Shown: positions 10,138 through 20,894 of the stretch, in pieces
Numbering within the stretch: position 1 is the stretch's first letter
Layout of the letters: every line of letters begins with the position of its first letter
Source of the DNA: Paraburkholderia sp.
GTDB taxonomy: Bacteria; Pseudomonadota; Gammaproteobacteria; Burkholderiales; Burkholderiaceae
Direction: 5' to 3'
NCBI RefSeq assembly: GCF_028283785.1
Contig: NZ_JAPWKB010000006.1
Coordinates: 149,609-213,608, forward strand
Length of the DNA stretch: 64,000 nt
Made by a program: the position numbers and the translations under genes
Notes under the pieces: generated by a model
What the model was told of the DNA's origin: nothing
What the model saw: only the letters and a program-made list of their open reading frames with translations
The model's database searches: none

Positions 10138-10219
10138 CCGCCTATTATTCGCTCATTCACGAGACGCCCGCAAGCCCGACACGGCTCGCGGAATCACAGA
10201 AAAGCGAAGGAACACACTC

Positions 10220-11506
10220 ATGCAAATCGATTCGAAACTGCCCAATTTCCGCGCGTTGTCGCCGGCTCAACGTCTAAAGCACATTGCCGAAGCCGCGAAC
10301 CTCGACGATGCGGAATACGCGTTGCTGAACAGGCCGGGCGCGCTGCCGCTCGACATCGCGGACGGCATGATCGAAAACGTGATCGGCACCTTCGAGTTGC
10401 CTATGGCGGTGGCCGGGTACTTCCAGATCAACGGTCGCGACGTGCTGGTGCCGATGGCGGTCGAAGAGCCGTCGATCGTCGCGGCGGCATCGTTCATGGC
10501 GAAGATGGCGCGCGAAGCGGGCGGTTTCCGCACGTCGAGCACGGGGCCGCTGATGCGCGCGCAGGTTCAGGTGCTGGCCGTCAGCGATCCGTACGGCGCG
10601 CGGCTGTCGATGCTCAAACACAAGGAAGAACTGATCGAACTCGCCAACAGCCGCGACAAGGTGCTGATCGGCCTGGGCGGCGGTTGCAAGGACATCGAGG
10701 TGCACGTGTTTCCGGACACGCCGAGCGGCGCGATGATCGTCGCGCATCTGATCGTCGATGTGCGCGATGCGATGGGGGCGAACACCGTCAACACGATGGC
10801 GGAATCGGTCGCGGGACGGGTCGAGGAGATTACCGGCGGCAAGGTGCGTCTGCGAATCCTGTCGAACCTCGCCGATCTGCGGCTCGCCCGCGCGCAGGTC
10901 CGCTACTCGGCGGACACGCTGACGACGAAGGAATACACCGGCGAGGAAGTGATTCGCGGCGTGGTCGAGGCATACCAGTTCGCGGCGATCGATCCGTATC
11001 GCGCGGCCACGCACAACAAGGGCATCATGAACGGCATCGATCCGGTGATCGTCGCGACCGGCAACGACTGGCGCGCGGTCGAAGCGGGCGCGCATGCGTT
11101 CGCTTCGCGCAGCGGCCGCTATACGTCGCTGACGACATGGGAAGTCGCGAACAACGGCGATCTGGTCGGCACCATCGAAATGCCGATGCCGGTCGGTCTG
11201 GTCGGCGGCGCGACGAAAACGCATCCGCTCGCGCGTCTCGCGCTGAAGATCATGGACGTCCGGTCGGCGCAGGATCTCGGCGAAATCGCGGTGGCCGTCG
11301 GACTGGCGCAGAACATGGGCGCGTTGCGCGCCCTCTCCACCGAAGGCATCCAGCGCGGCCATATGGCGTTGCACGCGCGCAATATCGCGATGTCGGCGGG
11401 CGCGCGGGGCAGCGATGTCGACTGGGTGGTCAAGAAAATGGTCGCGGCGAAAGACGTGCGCACCGACTACGCGATGGCCTTGCTCGCCGGTCCGCGCGAT
11501 GCGTGA
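10220..11506 (+). CDS. mvaA: Hydroxymethylglutaryl-CoA reductase, degradative (class II)
   Basis: The 428-residue protein has the same length as the Pseudomonas mevalonii enzyme, and all four catalytic residues fall at that enzyme's numbers: E83 in VEEPS, K267 in HNKGIM, D283 in GNDWRA and H381 in QRGHMA. The substrate-binding [10 protein letters not shown] is at 52-61. Class II enzymes oxidise mevalonate and CoA to HMG-CoA with NAD+. It is the first gene of an operon with HMG-CoA lyase, which overlaps it by 8 bp, and a two-gene transporter, so it works in mevalonate catabolism. An AAGGA ribosome site precedes the ATG. Confidence 0.96.
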   Translation: MQIDSKLPNFRALSPAQRLKHIAEAANLDDAEYALLNRPGALPLDIADGMIENVIGTFELPMAVAGYFQINGRDVLVPMAVEEPSIVAAASFMAKMAREAGGFRTSSTGPLMRAQVQVLAVSDPYGARLSMLKHKEELIELANSRDKVLIGLGGGCKDIEVHVFPDTPSGAMIVAHLIVDVRDAMGANTVNTMAESVAGRVEEITGGKVRLRILSNLADLRLARAQVRYSADTLTTKEYTGEEVIRGVVEAYQFAAIDPYRAATHNKGIMNGIDPVIVATGNDWRAVEAGAHAFASRSGRYTSLTTWEVANNGDLVGTIEMPMPVGLVGGATKTHPLARLALKIMDVRSAQDLGEIAVAVGLAQNMGALRALSTEGIQRGHMALHARNIAMSAGARGSDVDWVVKKMVAAKDVRTDYAMALLAGPRDA

Positions 11507-12452
11507 CGCATCCATCGTGAGCGATCCGTCGTTGCCGGCGCGCGTGCGGATCGTCGAAGTCGGTCCGCGCGATGGCTTGCAGAACGAGCCGTCGTTCGTA
11601 TCGACCGGGACGAAGGTCGAACTGATCGAGCGCCTGATCGACGCGGGCGTCAGCTACATCGAAGCGGCGTCGTTCGTGTCGCCGAAATGGGTGCCTCAAA
11701 TGGCCGACGGCGCGGACGTGCTGACGCGCGTCGGTCGCCGCGACGGCGTCACGCTGGCGGCGCTGGTGCCGAACCTGACCGGACTCGACGCGGCGATCGC
11801 GGCGAATTGCGAAGAAGTCGCGGTGTTCGCGGCGGCGTCGGAGCGTTTCTCGCAGAAGAACATCAACTGTTCGATTGCGGAGAGCATCGAGCGTTTCGCG
11901 CCGGTGATCGCACGCGCGACGGCGGCGGGCTTGCGGGTGCGCGGTTACGTGTCGTGCGTGCTCGGCTGTCCGTTCGAAGGCGCGATTGCGCCCGGGCAGG
12001 TCGCGAGCGTCGCGGAGCGTCTGTACCGGCTCGGTTGCTATGAGATCAGTCTTGGCGATACGATCGGCGCAGGCACGCCGAACAAGACCCGCGCGATGCT
12101 CGACGCGTGCGCGCAGCGTGTGCCGGTCAGCGCGCTGGCGGGGCACTTCCACGATACCTACGGGATGGCGATCGCCAACGTGTACGCGGCGCTGCAATCC
12201 GGCGTCTCGACCTTCGACAGTTCGGTGTCGGGCATCGGCGGCTGTCCGTATTCGCCGGGCGCGACGGGCAACGTGGCATCGGAAGACGTCGTGTATCTGT
12301 GCGACGAACTCGGCATTGAAACCGGTATCGACCTCGCGAAACTCGCCCATGCCGGCGGGTTTATTTCGGATGCGCTGGAGCGGCGGACGTCGTCGCGGGT
12401 CGCACGTGCGCTCGACGGCAAACGCAGGCGTCGTGAAGCGACGCCGGTATAA
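11499..12452 (+). CDS. mvaB: Hydroxymethylglutaryl-CoA lyase
   Basis: The protein has 317 residues from an ATG that overlaps the mvaA stop; a GTG at 11517 is the alternative. It is a DRE-TIM metallolyase of the HMGL-like family: [11 protein letters not shown] near the N-terminus binds metal and substrate, HFHDTYG is the histidine metal motif, and [12 protein letters not shown] carries the catalytic cysteine. It splits HMG-CoA into acetoacetate and acetyl-CoA, completing mevalonate breakdown after MvaA. A 134-bp gap separates it from the transporter genes. Confidence 0.95.
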   Translation: MRDASIVSDPSLPARVRIVEVGPRDGLQNEPSFVSTGTKVELIERLIDAGVSYIEAASFVSPKWVPQMADGADVLTRVGRRDGVTLAALVPNLTGLDAAIAANCEEVAVFAAASERFSQKNINCSIAESIERFAPVIARATAAGLRVRGYVSCVLGCPFEGAIAPGQVASVAERLYRLGCYEISLGDTIGAGTPNKTRAMLDACAQRVPVSALAGHFHDTYGMAIANVYAALQSGVSTFDSSVSGIGGCPYSPGATGNVASEDVVYLCDELGIETGIDLAKLAHAGGFISDALERRTSSRVARALDGKRRRREATPV

Positions 12453-12586
12453 AGGCGGTTCTGTAAAAGCAGCAAGCATTGCACGCATTGCACGCGCATT
12501 CGATGCCGTGCCCATCACAGAACGACAAACGCGGTCCGCGCCATCCGATGGCGGCTCCGCCTGAACACTCCATCAACGGAGGAGAC

Positions 12587-13114
12587 ATGAAGCATCCCAT
12601 CCCCGATCGCGCGTCGCCGGATCGACACGCGCGCATCCCGTCGTCAAGCAGTCCGATCGTCGAAGTGTGGGGCGATACGGTCGATATCCGTCATCTCGGC
12701 TGGTCCGTGGCGCTCGGCGTCGCGATCAGCCTCGGTGCGTTTTACGGCGCGAATCGCGTACTCGCCGCCTATGTCCACGATGCCGCGATGGGCCGCGCCT
12801 ACGCGATGCTGGTCGGTCTGGCCGGTTGCCTGATCGCCGGTGTGGTCTGCGCGAAACTGTTCCGGCCGAAGCGCGAAGTGGTCGAGGAAGCGTCGGATCT
12901 GGCGAGCCGCGACGCCGTGCTCGACCAGCTCGCGGCGGAAGCGGGCGGTCTCGGCACGGTCGCCGACCTGCCGCCGGCGGTCGCGGCGGAAATGAAAGAA
13001 CTCGGCATCTACGACGTGTTCGCTGCCTACGAACGGCGCGCGGCTCGTGCGCCGGATGCGGGATCGAAGGCGGACGGCACGGTCACGCTCGCTGGCGGCA
13101 AGGAGGCATTCTGA
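12587..13114 (+). CDS. Small membrane subunit of a TctB/TctA-like transporter (putative mevalonate uptake)
   Basis: The 175-residue protein has a charged N-terminus, two transmembrane segments (LGWSVALGVAISLGAFYG and MLVGLAGCLIAGVVCAKLF) and a soluble acidic C-terminus. A strong GGAGGAG ribosome site precedes the ATG. It overlaps the large permease gene by one base (TGATG), as small and large subunits of tripartite tricarboxylate transporters often do. I do not recognise a named family; the small-subunit role is inferred from size, topology and coupling. No TctC-type periplasmic binding protein lies nearby. Confidence 0.6.
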   Translation: MKHPIPDRASPDRHARIPSSSSPIVEVWGDTVDIRHLGWSVALGVAISLGAFYGANRVLAAYVHDAAMGRAYAMLVGLAGCLIAGVVCAKLFRPKREVVEEASDLASRDAVLDQLAAEAGGLGTVADLPPAVAAEMKELGIYDVFAAYERRAARAPDAGSKADGTVTLAGGKEAF

Positions 13115-14496
13115 TGGACGCGTTTCTCCAGCAATTGCTCGTCGCGCTGTCGATGGGTTTGATCGGCGCGGTGGTATTCGCCGGCGTGGGCCTGATTTCC
13201 GGCACGGACGAAACCACCACGATCGCACCGCTGACACTGCTCGTCGCGTTGCTCGGCGTGCCGCCCGTCGGCGTGTTCACGTTCTTTATGGCGGGTGCGG
13301 TCGCGAAGCATATGACGCACGCGATTCCGACCGCGTTGCTCGGCATTCCCGGCGACACGATGGCCGCGCCGCTGTTGCCGCAAGCGACGATGCTGCGCAA
13401 TCTCGGCGTGCCGCATATCGCGTTGCGCAAGATGATTTCCGGCGCGATCGTCGCGGCGTTTATCGCGGTGCCGCTGGCCGTGCTGTTTGCGGTCTTGCTC
13501 GCCCCGTTCGGCACGTCGATTTCGAAAGCGGCGCCGTGGGTGTTTCTCGCGGCTGCAATCGCGATTGCCTATTTTTCGGCGGGACGCTGGGCGTCGGTGT
13601 TGTTGCTGGTGCCGTTCGTGTTGCTGATCGTCGGATTGCAGACGTTGACCGGCAAATATGGCGTGAAACTGAGCGTCAGCTATTTTCTGGGCATTGCAAT
13701 CGGACCGCTGATCGCCGATCTGTTCTCGATCCTGTCGCCGGCGGACCGCAACCGGATGCGCCGCGAACGCGTGAAAACATTTTCGCTTGCGCCCGACGTC
13801 AAAGGCTGGAGCGGCTACTTCCCGAATCCGTTGCGGGTGCTCGATGCCCAGCAGCGTAACTGGACGGTCGCGACCGCGGCGATTTCGAGCGCGACCTTCG
13901 TGTTCAGTCCGGTGGCGATGACGGTCGTGATGGGCGAACTGGTCGGCTCGCGAATCCGTCATGCGTATCACCGTCTGACGACGGTGATCGCCGCACGAAA
14001 CGGTGTGACGGAGGCGACGTATATCGCCGAAGCGCTGATTCCGCTGATTGCGTTCGGTCTGCCGTTGAGTCCGGTGGCGGCGGGTCCGGCTGCGCCGCTG
14101 TTCAATGCGCCGCCGCGCTTTTTCGTCGATACCGCGAGCGGTCATATCAACAATCTGCACACGCTGATGTCGAGCTGGCAATTCCTCGGCTACGGCTTGC
14201 TCGCGGTGGTGCTGGCGGCACTGGTCGCCTATCCGCTGGCGATGAATTACGCGCACCGGGCGGCGTCGTTCGTTGCGCGCAAGGTCAGTCACGAGTCGAT
14301 CATCGCGACCTTTGCCGGGCTGATCGTCGTGATCAGCGTGTGGGAAGGGCAACTGCTCGGCTTCCTCGTGATCGTGACCGTGGGACTCGTGGGTGGCTTG
14401 CTGTCGCGGCGCTTCGGGTTCAATACCGGCGTGCAGTTTATGGGCTATTACACGGCGGTGTTGAGCGTGCCTGCGTTGACGAAGCTGATCGGCTGA
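13114..14496 (+). CDS. TctA-like transporter permease, large subunit (putative mevalonate uptake)
   Basis: The 460-residue, very hydrophobic protein has about 10-12 membrane segments. The N-terminal part (GLISGTDETTTIAPLT, then LLGIPGDTMAAPLL) follows the two-gate pattern of TctA permeases, which keep a glycine-rich first segment and an I-P-G motif in the second. Similarity is distant, so family membership is a judgement by eye. It is the last gene of the mvaA-mvaB operon, which suggests transport of mevalonate or a related branched hydroxy-acid. It converges with the hydrolase gene, with 3 bp between stops. Confidence 0.65.
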   Translation: MDAFLQQLLVALSMGLIGAVVFAGVGLISGTDETTTIAPLTLLVALLGVPPVGVFTFFMAGAVAKHMTHAIPTALLGIPGDTMAAPLLPQATMLRNLGVPHIALRKMISGAIVAAFIAVPLAVLFAVLLAPFGTSISKAAPWVFLAAAIAIAYFSAGRWASVLLLVPFVLLIVGLQTLTGKYGVKLSVSYFLGIAIGPLIADLFSILSPADRNRMRRERVKTFSLAPDVKGWSGYFPNPLRVLDAQQRNWTVATAAISSATFVFSPVAMTVVMGELVGSRIRHAYHRLTTVIAARNGVTEATYIAEALIPLIAFGLPLSPVAAGPAAPLFNAPPRFFVDTASGHINNLHTLMSSWQFLGYGLLAVVLAALVAYPLAMNYAHRAASFVARKVSHESIIATFAGLIVVISVWEGQLLGFLVIVTVGLVGGLLSRRFGFNTGVQFMGYYTAVLSVPALTKLIG

Positions 14497-14499
14497 CGC

Positions 14500-15492
14500 T
14501 TATCCGGTGCGATGCGCAAACGGCGTTGCATCGAGTGAGGCGACGATCGCGTCGAGTGCTTCCGGCGCGAGCGTGAGTCCGATATGACCGACGCCTTCGA
14601 CGATCGTTACGTTCGTCGAAGGCTTCGTGAATTCCGCTGCGAATGCGTCCGCGAAAAAGGCTTCGTCATCGGAGCCGATCAGTACATGCATCGGTTGCGT
14701 GGCGTGTCGAATATCCGCACGATAGTCGGCGTTCGGCCTGAAGTTTTGCATCAGGTTGAACGAGTACTGCGGCGTCAGCATCTTTTGCGCTTCGGGCGTC
14801 AATGCATACGCGATGGTGCGCAGATGATTGAACACCTTGATCCTGACAGCATTGAGCGTGACCAGGACGACGATGCGCGGCATGCCGACATGCGCCCATC
14901 CGCCCGCTGCGGGGCGTGTGGTCGGTGAGCGATGATGGAGAAACGGCGACAGCAACACATAGCGCGCGAACGCGTTTTTGCGCCGGTCGGCCGCGAAGCG
15001 CAGCGCGAATCCGCCGCCTGCGGAAAAACCGATCAACGTGCGCGGCGTGGCGGGATCGAGTGCGGCGAGACAATCTTCGAGATCGTCTTCGAGCTGGCCG
15101 ATATACGCAATCGTGCCGCGCGCGCCCGATTCGCCGTGACCGCGCATGTCCAGCGTGTAACTCGCATAGCCCGCTTCGGCGAGCCGCATCGCAAGCGAAT
15201 GCAGACTCTTGCCGCTCGCGGACGAGCCGTGAATCAGCACGGCGCTGCCGCGCGTTTGCGCCACACGTGACGGATAGAACCGGTATGCGAGCGCGGTGTT
15301 GTCGCGGGCCTGAACGTACTGGATTGCGGGCAAGCCGGACAGATCGACGGAACGGAAAGGATCGTTGATCGACGCGACCGGTTTGGGTTGCTTCGGGCCG
15401 CCTTTGATCAGTGCGAGTGCCACGGCGGCGACGGCGGCGGCAGCCACCGCGAGTACGACTACTACCACCATCAAATGCGAAGTGCCGGTCAT
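14500..15492 (-). CDS. Membrane-anchored alpha/beta hydrolase
   Basis: The 330-residue protein has an N-terminal membrane anchor (residues 8-29, rich in V and A) and an alpha/beta hydrolase domain of the monoacylglycerol-lipase type. The oxyanion segment is VLIHGSSASG, RGHGESG follows, the nucleophile elbow is GFSAGG, and a late VGHIGL holds the probable catalytic His. The domain most likely faces the periplasm. It stands alone between convergent and co-directional neighbours; substrate unknown. Confidence 0.85.
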   Translation of the reverse strand: MTGTSHLMVVVVVLAVAAAAVAAVALALIKGGPKQPKPVASINDPFRSVDLSGLPAIQYVQARDNTALAYRFYPSRVAQTRGSAVLIHGSSASGKSLHSLAMRLAEAGYASYTLDMRGHGESGARGTIAYIGQLEDDLEDCLAALDPATPRTLIGFSAGGGFALRFAADRRKNAFARYVLLSPFLHHRSPTTRPAAGGWAHVGMPRIVVLVTLNAVRIKVFNHLRTIAYALTPEAQKMLTPQYSFNLMQNFRPNADYRADIRHATQPMHVLIGSDDEAFFADAFAAEFTKPSTNVTIVEGVGHIGLTLAPEALDAIVASLDATPFAHRTG

Positions 15493-15551
15493 GGCCGCAT
15501 CCTCGGGACGTGGATGATGTCGGGATCAGGAGGATGACGCGCAAAGAAAAA

Positions 15552-15590
15552 GCCCGCATGCCCGGCAGTGTTGCTGCCGGTCATGCGGGC
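15552..15590 (-). terminator. Rho-independent terminator of the AAHS transporter gene
   Basis: GCCCGCATG and CCGGCAG pair with CTGCCGG and CATGCGGGC to give a 16-bp stem. Read on the minus strand it is followed by TTTTTC, directly downstream of the transporter. Confidence 0.88.
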
Positions 15591-15615
15591 ATTGTGCCAC
15601 GCGAAAATCGTCGGA

Positions 15616-16974
15616 TCAGTGACCGAACGACTTCGTTTCGAGCGGCGCGCCGGTGGCCGCATGCGGACGCGCGGCCTGCTTGATCAGCAGTGCAATGCAC
15701 GCGAGCACGCCGGCAATCGCAACCATCGCGAAAATCCCGCCGAACGTGAAGTGACGGCGCGTCAGCTCCGCGACGAGGAACGATCCGGCGATCCCGCCAA
15801 AACGGCCGATACCCAGCATCCACGCCACGCCGGTGCCACGACCTTCAGTCGGGTAGAACGCAGCGGCGAGTGCGGGCAACGACGATTGCGCGGTATTCAT
15901 CAACACGCCGGCGACGAACACCGTGAACACCAGCATGCCGACATTGCCCACGGCCTGACCGATCAGATACACGCTGACGGCGGTCAGCGCATAGCATGCC
16001 GCGATGATCCGGTTCGCGTTGAAGCGGTCCATCAGCACGCCGCACAGCACCGCACCGACGCCGCCGAGCGGGAACAGCGCGGAGATCAGCGTCGCGCGTT
16101 GCGGCGCGAGACCGGCGTCCTTCAGCAGGATCGGCATCCAGTTGATCGACGCGTAGAAGATCACGAGGCCCATGAAGTAAGCGATCCACAGCATCACCGA
16201 GCCGACGATGTACGAACGCGACAACACGACGCCCAGACCTTTGCCGCCGGTTTGCGGCGCGCTTTCGGTCATCGCGAACGAAGCGGCTTGCGATGCGTCT
16301 GCGGAGATGCGCGACAGCGCAGCGCGAATCCGTGCCACCGGCTGGTTGTTCGCCACCATGTAGCGCACCGACTCCGGCATTTTCAGCAGCAGCACGACCA
16401 GCAGCAGCAACGGCGTAACACCGCCGAGCATTAGCACGCTGCGCCAGCCGAAATGCGGAATCAGCCATGCGGCGAGAAAACCGCCGAAGGCCGCGCCGAG
16501 CGGGAAGCCGCAGAACATCAGGTTGATGACGGTCGCGCGACGGCGATCCGGGCAGTATTCGCCCATCATCGTGACGGCGTTCGGCATCGCGGCGCCGAGA
16601 CCGACGCCCGTGATAAAGCGCAGCACCGTCAGTTGTCCGATGCTGGTGGAAAACGCGGAACCGAGACAGGCCACGCCGAACAGCGCAACCGATGCGAGCA
16701 GCAGCGAGCGTCGGCCGAGACGGTCGGACAGCGGACCCGAACCCAGCGCGCCGCACGCGAGGCCGAACAGCGCCGCGCTCAGCACCGGCGCGAGCGCGGG
16801 CCGGCTAATGTTCCATTCGCCGATCAGCGACGGAGCGATAAATCCGATTGCGGCCGTGTCGAAGCCGTCCAGCAGGACGATGACGAAGCACATGAAGAAA
16901 ATGAGCCACTGAAATCCGGAGAACGGATGCTCATTGATGAAGGTCTGTACGTTGACAGTGTTACTACGGCTCAT
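15616..16974 (-). CDS. MFS transporter, aromatic acid:H+ symporter (AAHS) family
   Basis: The 452-residue 12-TM protein has the AAHS signature: LDGFDTAAIGF in TM1, GPLSDRLGRR in the TM2-TM3 loop and GVGLGAAMPNA in TM4, as in PcaK and BenK. Such symporters import 4-hydroxybenzoate, protocatechuate or related acids. It lies downstream of a porin on the same strand and about 1.7 kb from divergent pobA, so 4-hydroxybenzoate is the leading candidate. A second, clearly paralogous AAHS carrier is at 24036-25433. A CAGGAGA ribosome site precedes the ATG. Confidence 0.92.
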   Translation of the reverse strand: MSRSNTVNVQTFINEHPFSGFQWLIFFMCFVIVLLDGFDTAAIGFIAPSLIGEWNISRPALAPVLSAALFGLACGALGSGPLSDRLGRRSLLLASVALFGVACLGSAFSTSIGQLTVLRFITGVGLGAAMPNAVTMMGEYCPDRRRATVINLMFCGFPLGAAFGGFLAAWLIPHFGWRSVLMLGGVTPLLLLVVLLLKMPESVRYMVANNQPVARIRAALSRISADASQAASFAMTESAPQTGGKGLGVVLSRSYIVGSVMLWIAYFMGLVIFYASINWMPILLKDAGLAPQRATLISALFPLGGVGAVLCGVLMDRFNANRIIAACYALTAVSVYLIGQAVGNVGMLVFTVFVAGVLMNTAQSSLPALAAAFYPTEGRGTGVAWMLGIGRFGGIAGSFLVAELTRRHFTFGGIFAMVAIAGVLACIALLIKQAARPHAATGAPLETKSFGH

Positions 16975-16994
16975 GTCTGGTCTCCTGACTGCAA

Positions 16995-17022
16995 ACGGCG
17001 CGCCGAGGCGCGCCGTCTTTTT
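16995..17022. terminator. GC-rich hairpin between porin and AAHS genes
   Basis: ACGGCGCGCC and GGCGCGCCGT form a tight stem with a minimal loop, followed by CTTTTTT on the plus strand. On the minus strand, where both flanking genes lie, only TTT follows, so it may act as a partial terminator or mRNA-stabilising hairpin at the 3' end of the porin message. Confidence 0.5.
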
Positions 17023-17057
17023 TCTGCTTCTTAAGGCGTTAAGCGCGAACCCGGCGC

Positions 17058-18281
17058 TTAGAACCGGTGAACGATACCGACGCCTGCCGCGAACTGGCTA
17101 CGCGACGAAGACGGCGTGCTCTGGAAGCCGTCGCCGATCACGGCCGTTGCGTCGATGATACGCGTGCCGCCGGTCGATGTCGGTGCGAGCGTCTGGCCGT
17201 TCGTGCGCTGGAATGCCTGCAACGCGTAGAGGCCGGTGCGCTTGGACAGCGAGTAGTACTCGGACAGGTTGAACTGCTGATACTGCGCCGAGCTGGTGAT
17301 GCCGTTCGCCTTGGTCGCGCGCGTGATGCTGTAGCCCGTCGCGAAGTCCCATGCCACCGACGCCTTCCAGTGCAGCACGACGCCGCCCGTGTTGAAGATC
17401 GCCGTGTTGCGGTAGAACGAACCCGTACCCGGAATGTACTGCACGTTCGAGTAGGCCGCCGACACGTCGAAGCCGTTACCGAAGTTATAGCCGCCCGTCA
17501 CCGCGAAACGTTGTTGCGCCTGTGCCGTCGCATAGCCGTTGGTGACAGCCGACACGCCCGATTGCGCGCCGTTGTTCGACGTCGTCGAATCCGCACCCCA
17601 TGCGCCGCCGCCGAGCGTCGAGTTGTTGATGCGCATGAAGCCGACCGCGAGTCCGACCGGGCCGTTCAGGTACTGGAGCGCGCCGCTCCACGTCGAGCCG
17701 CGATTCAGGCTGCCCGGCACGCCGCCGACCGAATACGAACCGCTTGCCGTGAAGCCGTACATTTTCGGCGACGTGTAGACCAGCGAATTGTTGGCGCGGT
17801 AGATCGTGTCGAGTGCGTCGATGTCGCCTGCGTGCGCGCCGTAGAAACCGGTCAGCCACGTGGTCGGGCTATACGGCGACAGCAGCGTGTAATAGGCGGT
17901 GTATTGACGACCGGCCTGGAACGTACCGTAGGTCGGGTTCGTCACACCGACCCATGCCTGACGACCGAACATCGCATTGGTGTATTGCTGCGCACCGCTC
18001 GCGGCATTGAAGCCCGACTCCAGCTGGAAGATCGCCTTGGTGCCCGCACCGAGGTCTTCCGCGCCTTTCAGGCCGAAGCGGCTGCCCGCCCATACACCGG
18101 TCACCATCTTGACGGCGGAATGGCCGTTCGCCGTCGCGCCGAGCGAAGCCGAGCTGGATTGATACCCAATGCCGTTATCGACGATCCCGTACAGCGTCAC
18201 GCTGCTTTGTGCAAAAGCGGGAGCGCACGACAGGGCCATGACAGCGCCAGCGACGCGGGTCAGTTTGATGGTGTTCTTCAT
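17058..18281 (-). CDS. Outer-membrane porin, Burkholderia OmpC type
   Basis: The 407-residue protein has a signal peptide (MKNTIKLTRVAGAVMALSC, cleavage after AFA), the first beta strand SSVTLYGIVDNGIGY and the C-terminal VGIVHRF ending in Phe, as expected for trimeric 16-strand porins. The start is the ATG at 18281 with a GGAGGACA ribosome site; the upstream extension is rejected because it lacks signal character. It is likely the specific outer-membrane route for the aromatic acid taken up by the AAHS carrier downstream. Its promoter carries an array of GTTCG/CGAAC repeats. Confidence 0.93.
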   Translation of the reverse strand: MKNTIKLTRVAGAVMALSCAPAFAQSSVTLYGIVDNGIGYQSSSASLGATANGHSAVKMVTGVWAGSRFGLKGAEDLGAGTKAIFQLESGFNAASGAQQYTNAMFGRQAWVGVTNPTYGTFQAGRQYTAYYTLLSPYSPTTWLTGFYGAHAGDIDALDTIYRANNSLVYTSPKMYGFTASGSYSVGGVPGSLNRGSTWSGALQYLNGPVGLAVGFMRINNSTLGGGAWGADSTTSNNGAQSGVSAVTNGYATAQAQQRFAVTGGYNFGNGFDVSAAYSNVQYIPGTGSFYRNTAIFNTGGVVLHWKASVAWDFATGYSITRATKANGITSSAQYQQFNLSEYYSLSKRTGLYALQAFQRTNGQTLAPTSTGGTRIIDATAVIGDGFQSTPSSSRSQFAAGVGIVHRF

Positions 18282-19823
<1,542 letters not shown>

Positions 19824-19843
19824 GCGCGCAACAGGTTTCGCAT

Positions 19844-20746
19844 TCAGCCCAGCGACAGATCGTTGTGCGCGGCGGCCTGAAATTCGGTCGGCGTCACACC
19901 GGTCTGTTTGCGAAAATAGCGGCTGAAATAAGCAGTATCGTCGAAACCCAGCGCATGCGCGATCTGTTTGACCGTCAAGCCGGAATAGATCAGATCGCGC
20001 TGTGCTTCCCGAATCAGATGCTCGTTGACCAGCGACATCGGTGAATGACCCAACTGGTCGCGGCAGATCCGGCTCAATTGCGCGGCCGTCATGCCGAGCT
20101 TTTCCGCATAAAACTCCACCGGCCGATGCTCGCGATAATGCGCGGCGACCAGTTCGCGCAAGCGCTTGATCTGCGCACTGCGGCGGTCGGCGGTAGCGGC
20201 ATTCGCGGTTGCGCCTGCAACACTCGACGCTTCGCCGAGCCGCGCCACCTGCACGAAAAGTGCAATCATCAGCGACATGCCCGCCGCGATATGCCCGCGC
20301 GCACTGCCGCGAAATTCCTGTTCCAGAAGCCTGAATAAAGGCATCAATGCGTCATCGTCCGCCGATGCGCGCACGGGTATGACGGACGCACGCTGCAAGA
20401 CCGGCAACAGCCCCGGCGACACGACCTTCGAGATCGACTCCAGCGCGCGCTGAGCGGCGGTAATCACCAGACCGTCGATATCCGGCGAAAACACGAAACC
20501 ATGCACCGTCTGTGCCGGAAGCAGCACCACGCAAGGCGGATCGAATGCGACCTTGTCGCTTTCGATCACCACGTGACCGCTGCCGCTGCGGATATACAGA
20601 ATCTGCAGAAGCGCGTCGTGCCGATGCGCGCCGATATGCCAGTCGTTCGGCGCACTGCGTTCCGCAATCCACTCGAAGTTGAAAGCGTCGTACCACGCGG
20701 GTCGCGCCGACTCGCCATAGAGGTCGTAGTTAGGGATTTTCCTCAT
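19844..20746 (-). CDS. pobR: AraC-family regulator, PobR type (activator of pobA)
   Basis: The 300-residue protein has an N-terminal cupin-like sensor (HIGAHRHDALLQILYI near 37-52) and a C-terminal AraC double helix-turn-helix (about 195-290; LGFDDTAYFSRYFRKQTG). Size, cupin layout and convergence with pobA match the AraC/XylS-type PobR activators of Pseudomonas and Burkholderia, which respond to 4-hydroxybenzoate. It may also control the divergent SDR operon starting at 20895, from which it is 148 bp away. The gene name rests on position and family. Confidence 0.85.
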   Translation of the reverse strand: MRKIPNYDLYGESARPAWYDAFNFEWIAERSAPNDWHIGAHRHDALLQILYIRSGSGHVVIESDKVAFDPPCVVLLPAQTVHGFVFSPDIDGLVITAAQRALESISKVVSPGLLPVLQRASVIPVRASADDDALMPLFRLLEQEFRGSARGHIAAGMSLMIALFVQVARLGEASSVAGATANAATADRRSAQIKRLRELVAAHYREHRPVEFYAEKLGMTAAQLSRICRDQLGHSPMSLVNEHLIREAQRDLIYSGLTVKQIAHALGFDDTAYFSRYFRKQTGVTPTEFQAAAHNDLSLG

Positions 20747-20894
20747 ACGTGCCTGTCTCCTGTGTACGGATTGTCCTGCGATGCGCCGCCTTTGTCCAAT
20801 TTCATCCGCACCGCCGTCGCTATACTTTTTTCATCGGATAGGCACGCGGGCCGCTTGGCCAAAAGAGCGGTTCAGCGAAAAAATGGAGATTCGG

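Noticed and set aside
12453..12586. Repeated GCATTGCAC words between mvaB and the transporter gene
   Set aside because: Only two or three short copies in a GC-rich spacer; not a convincing operator or RNA element.
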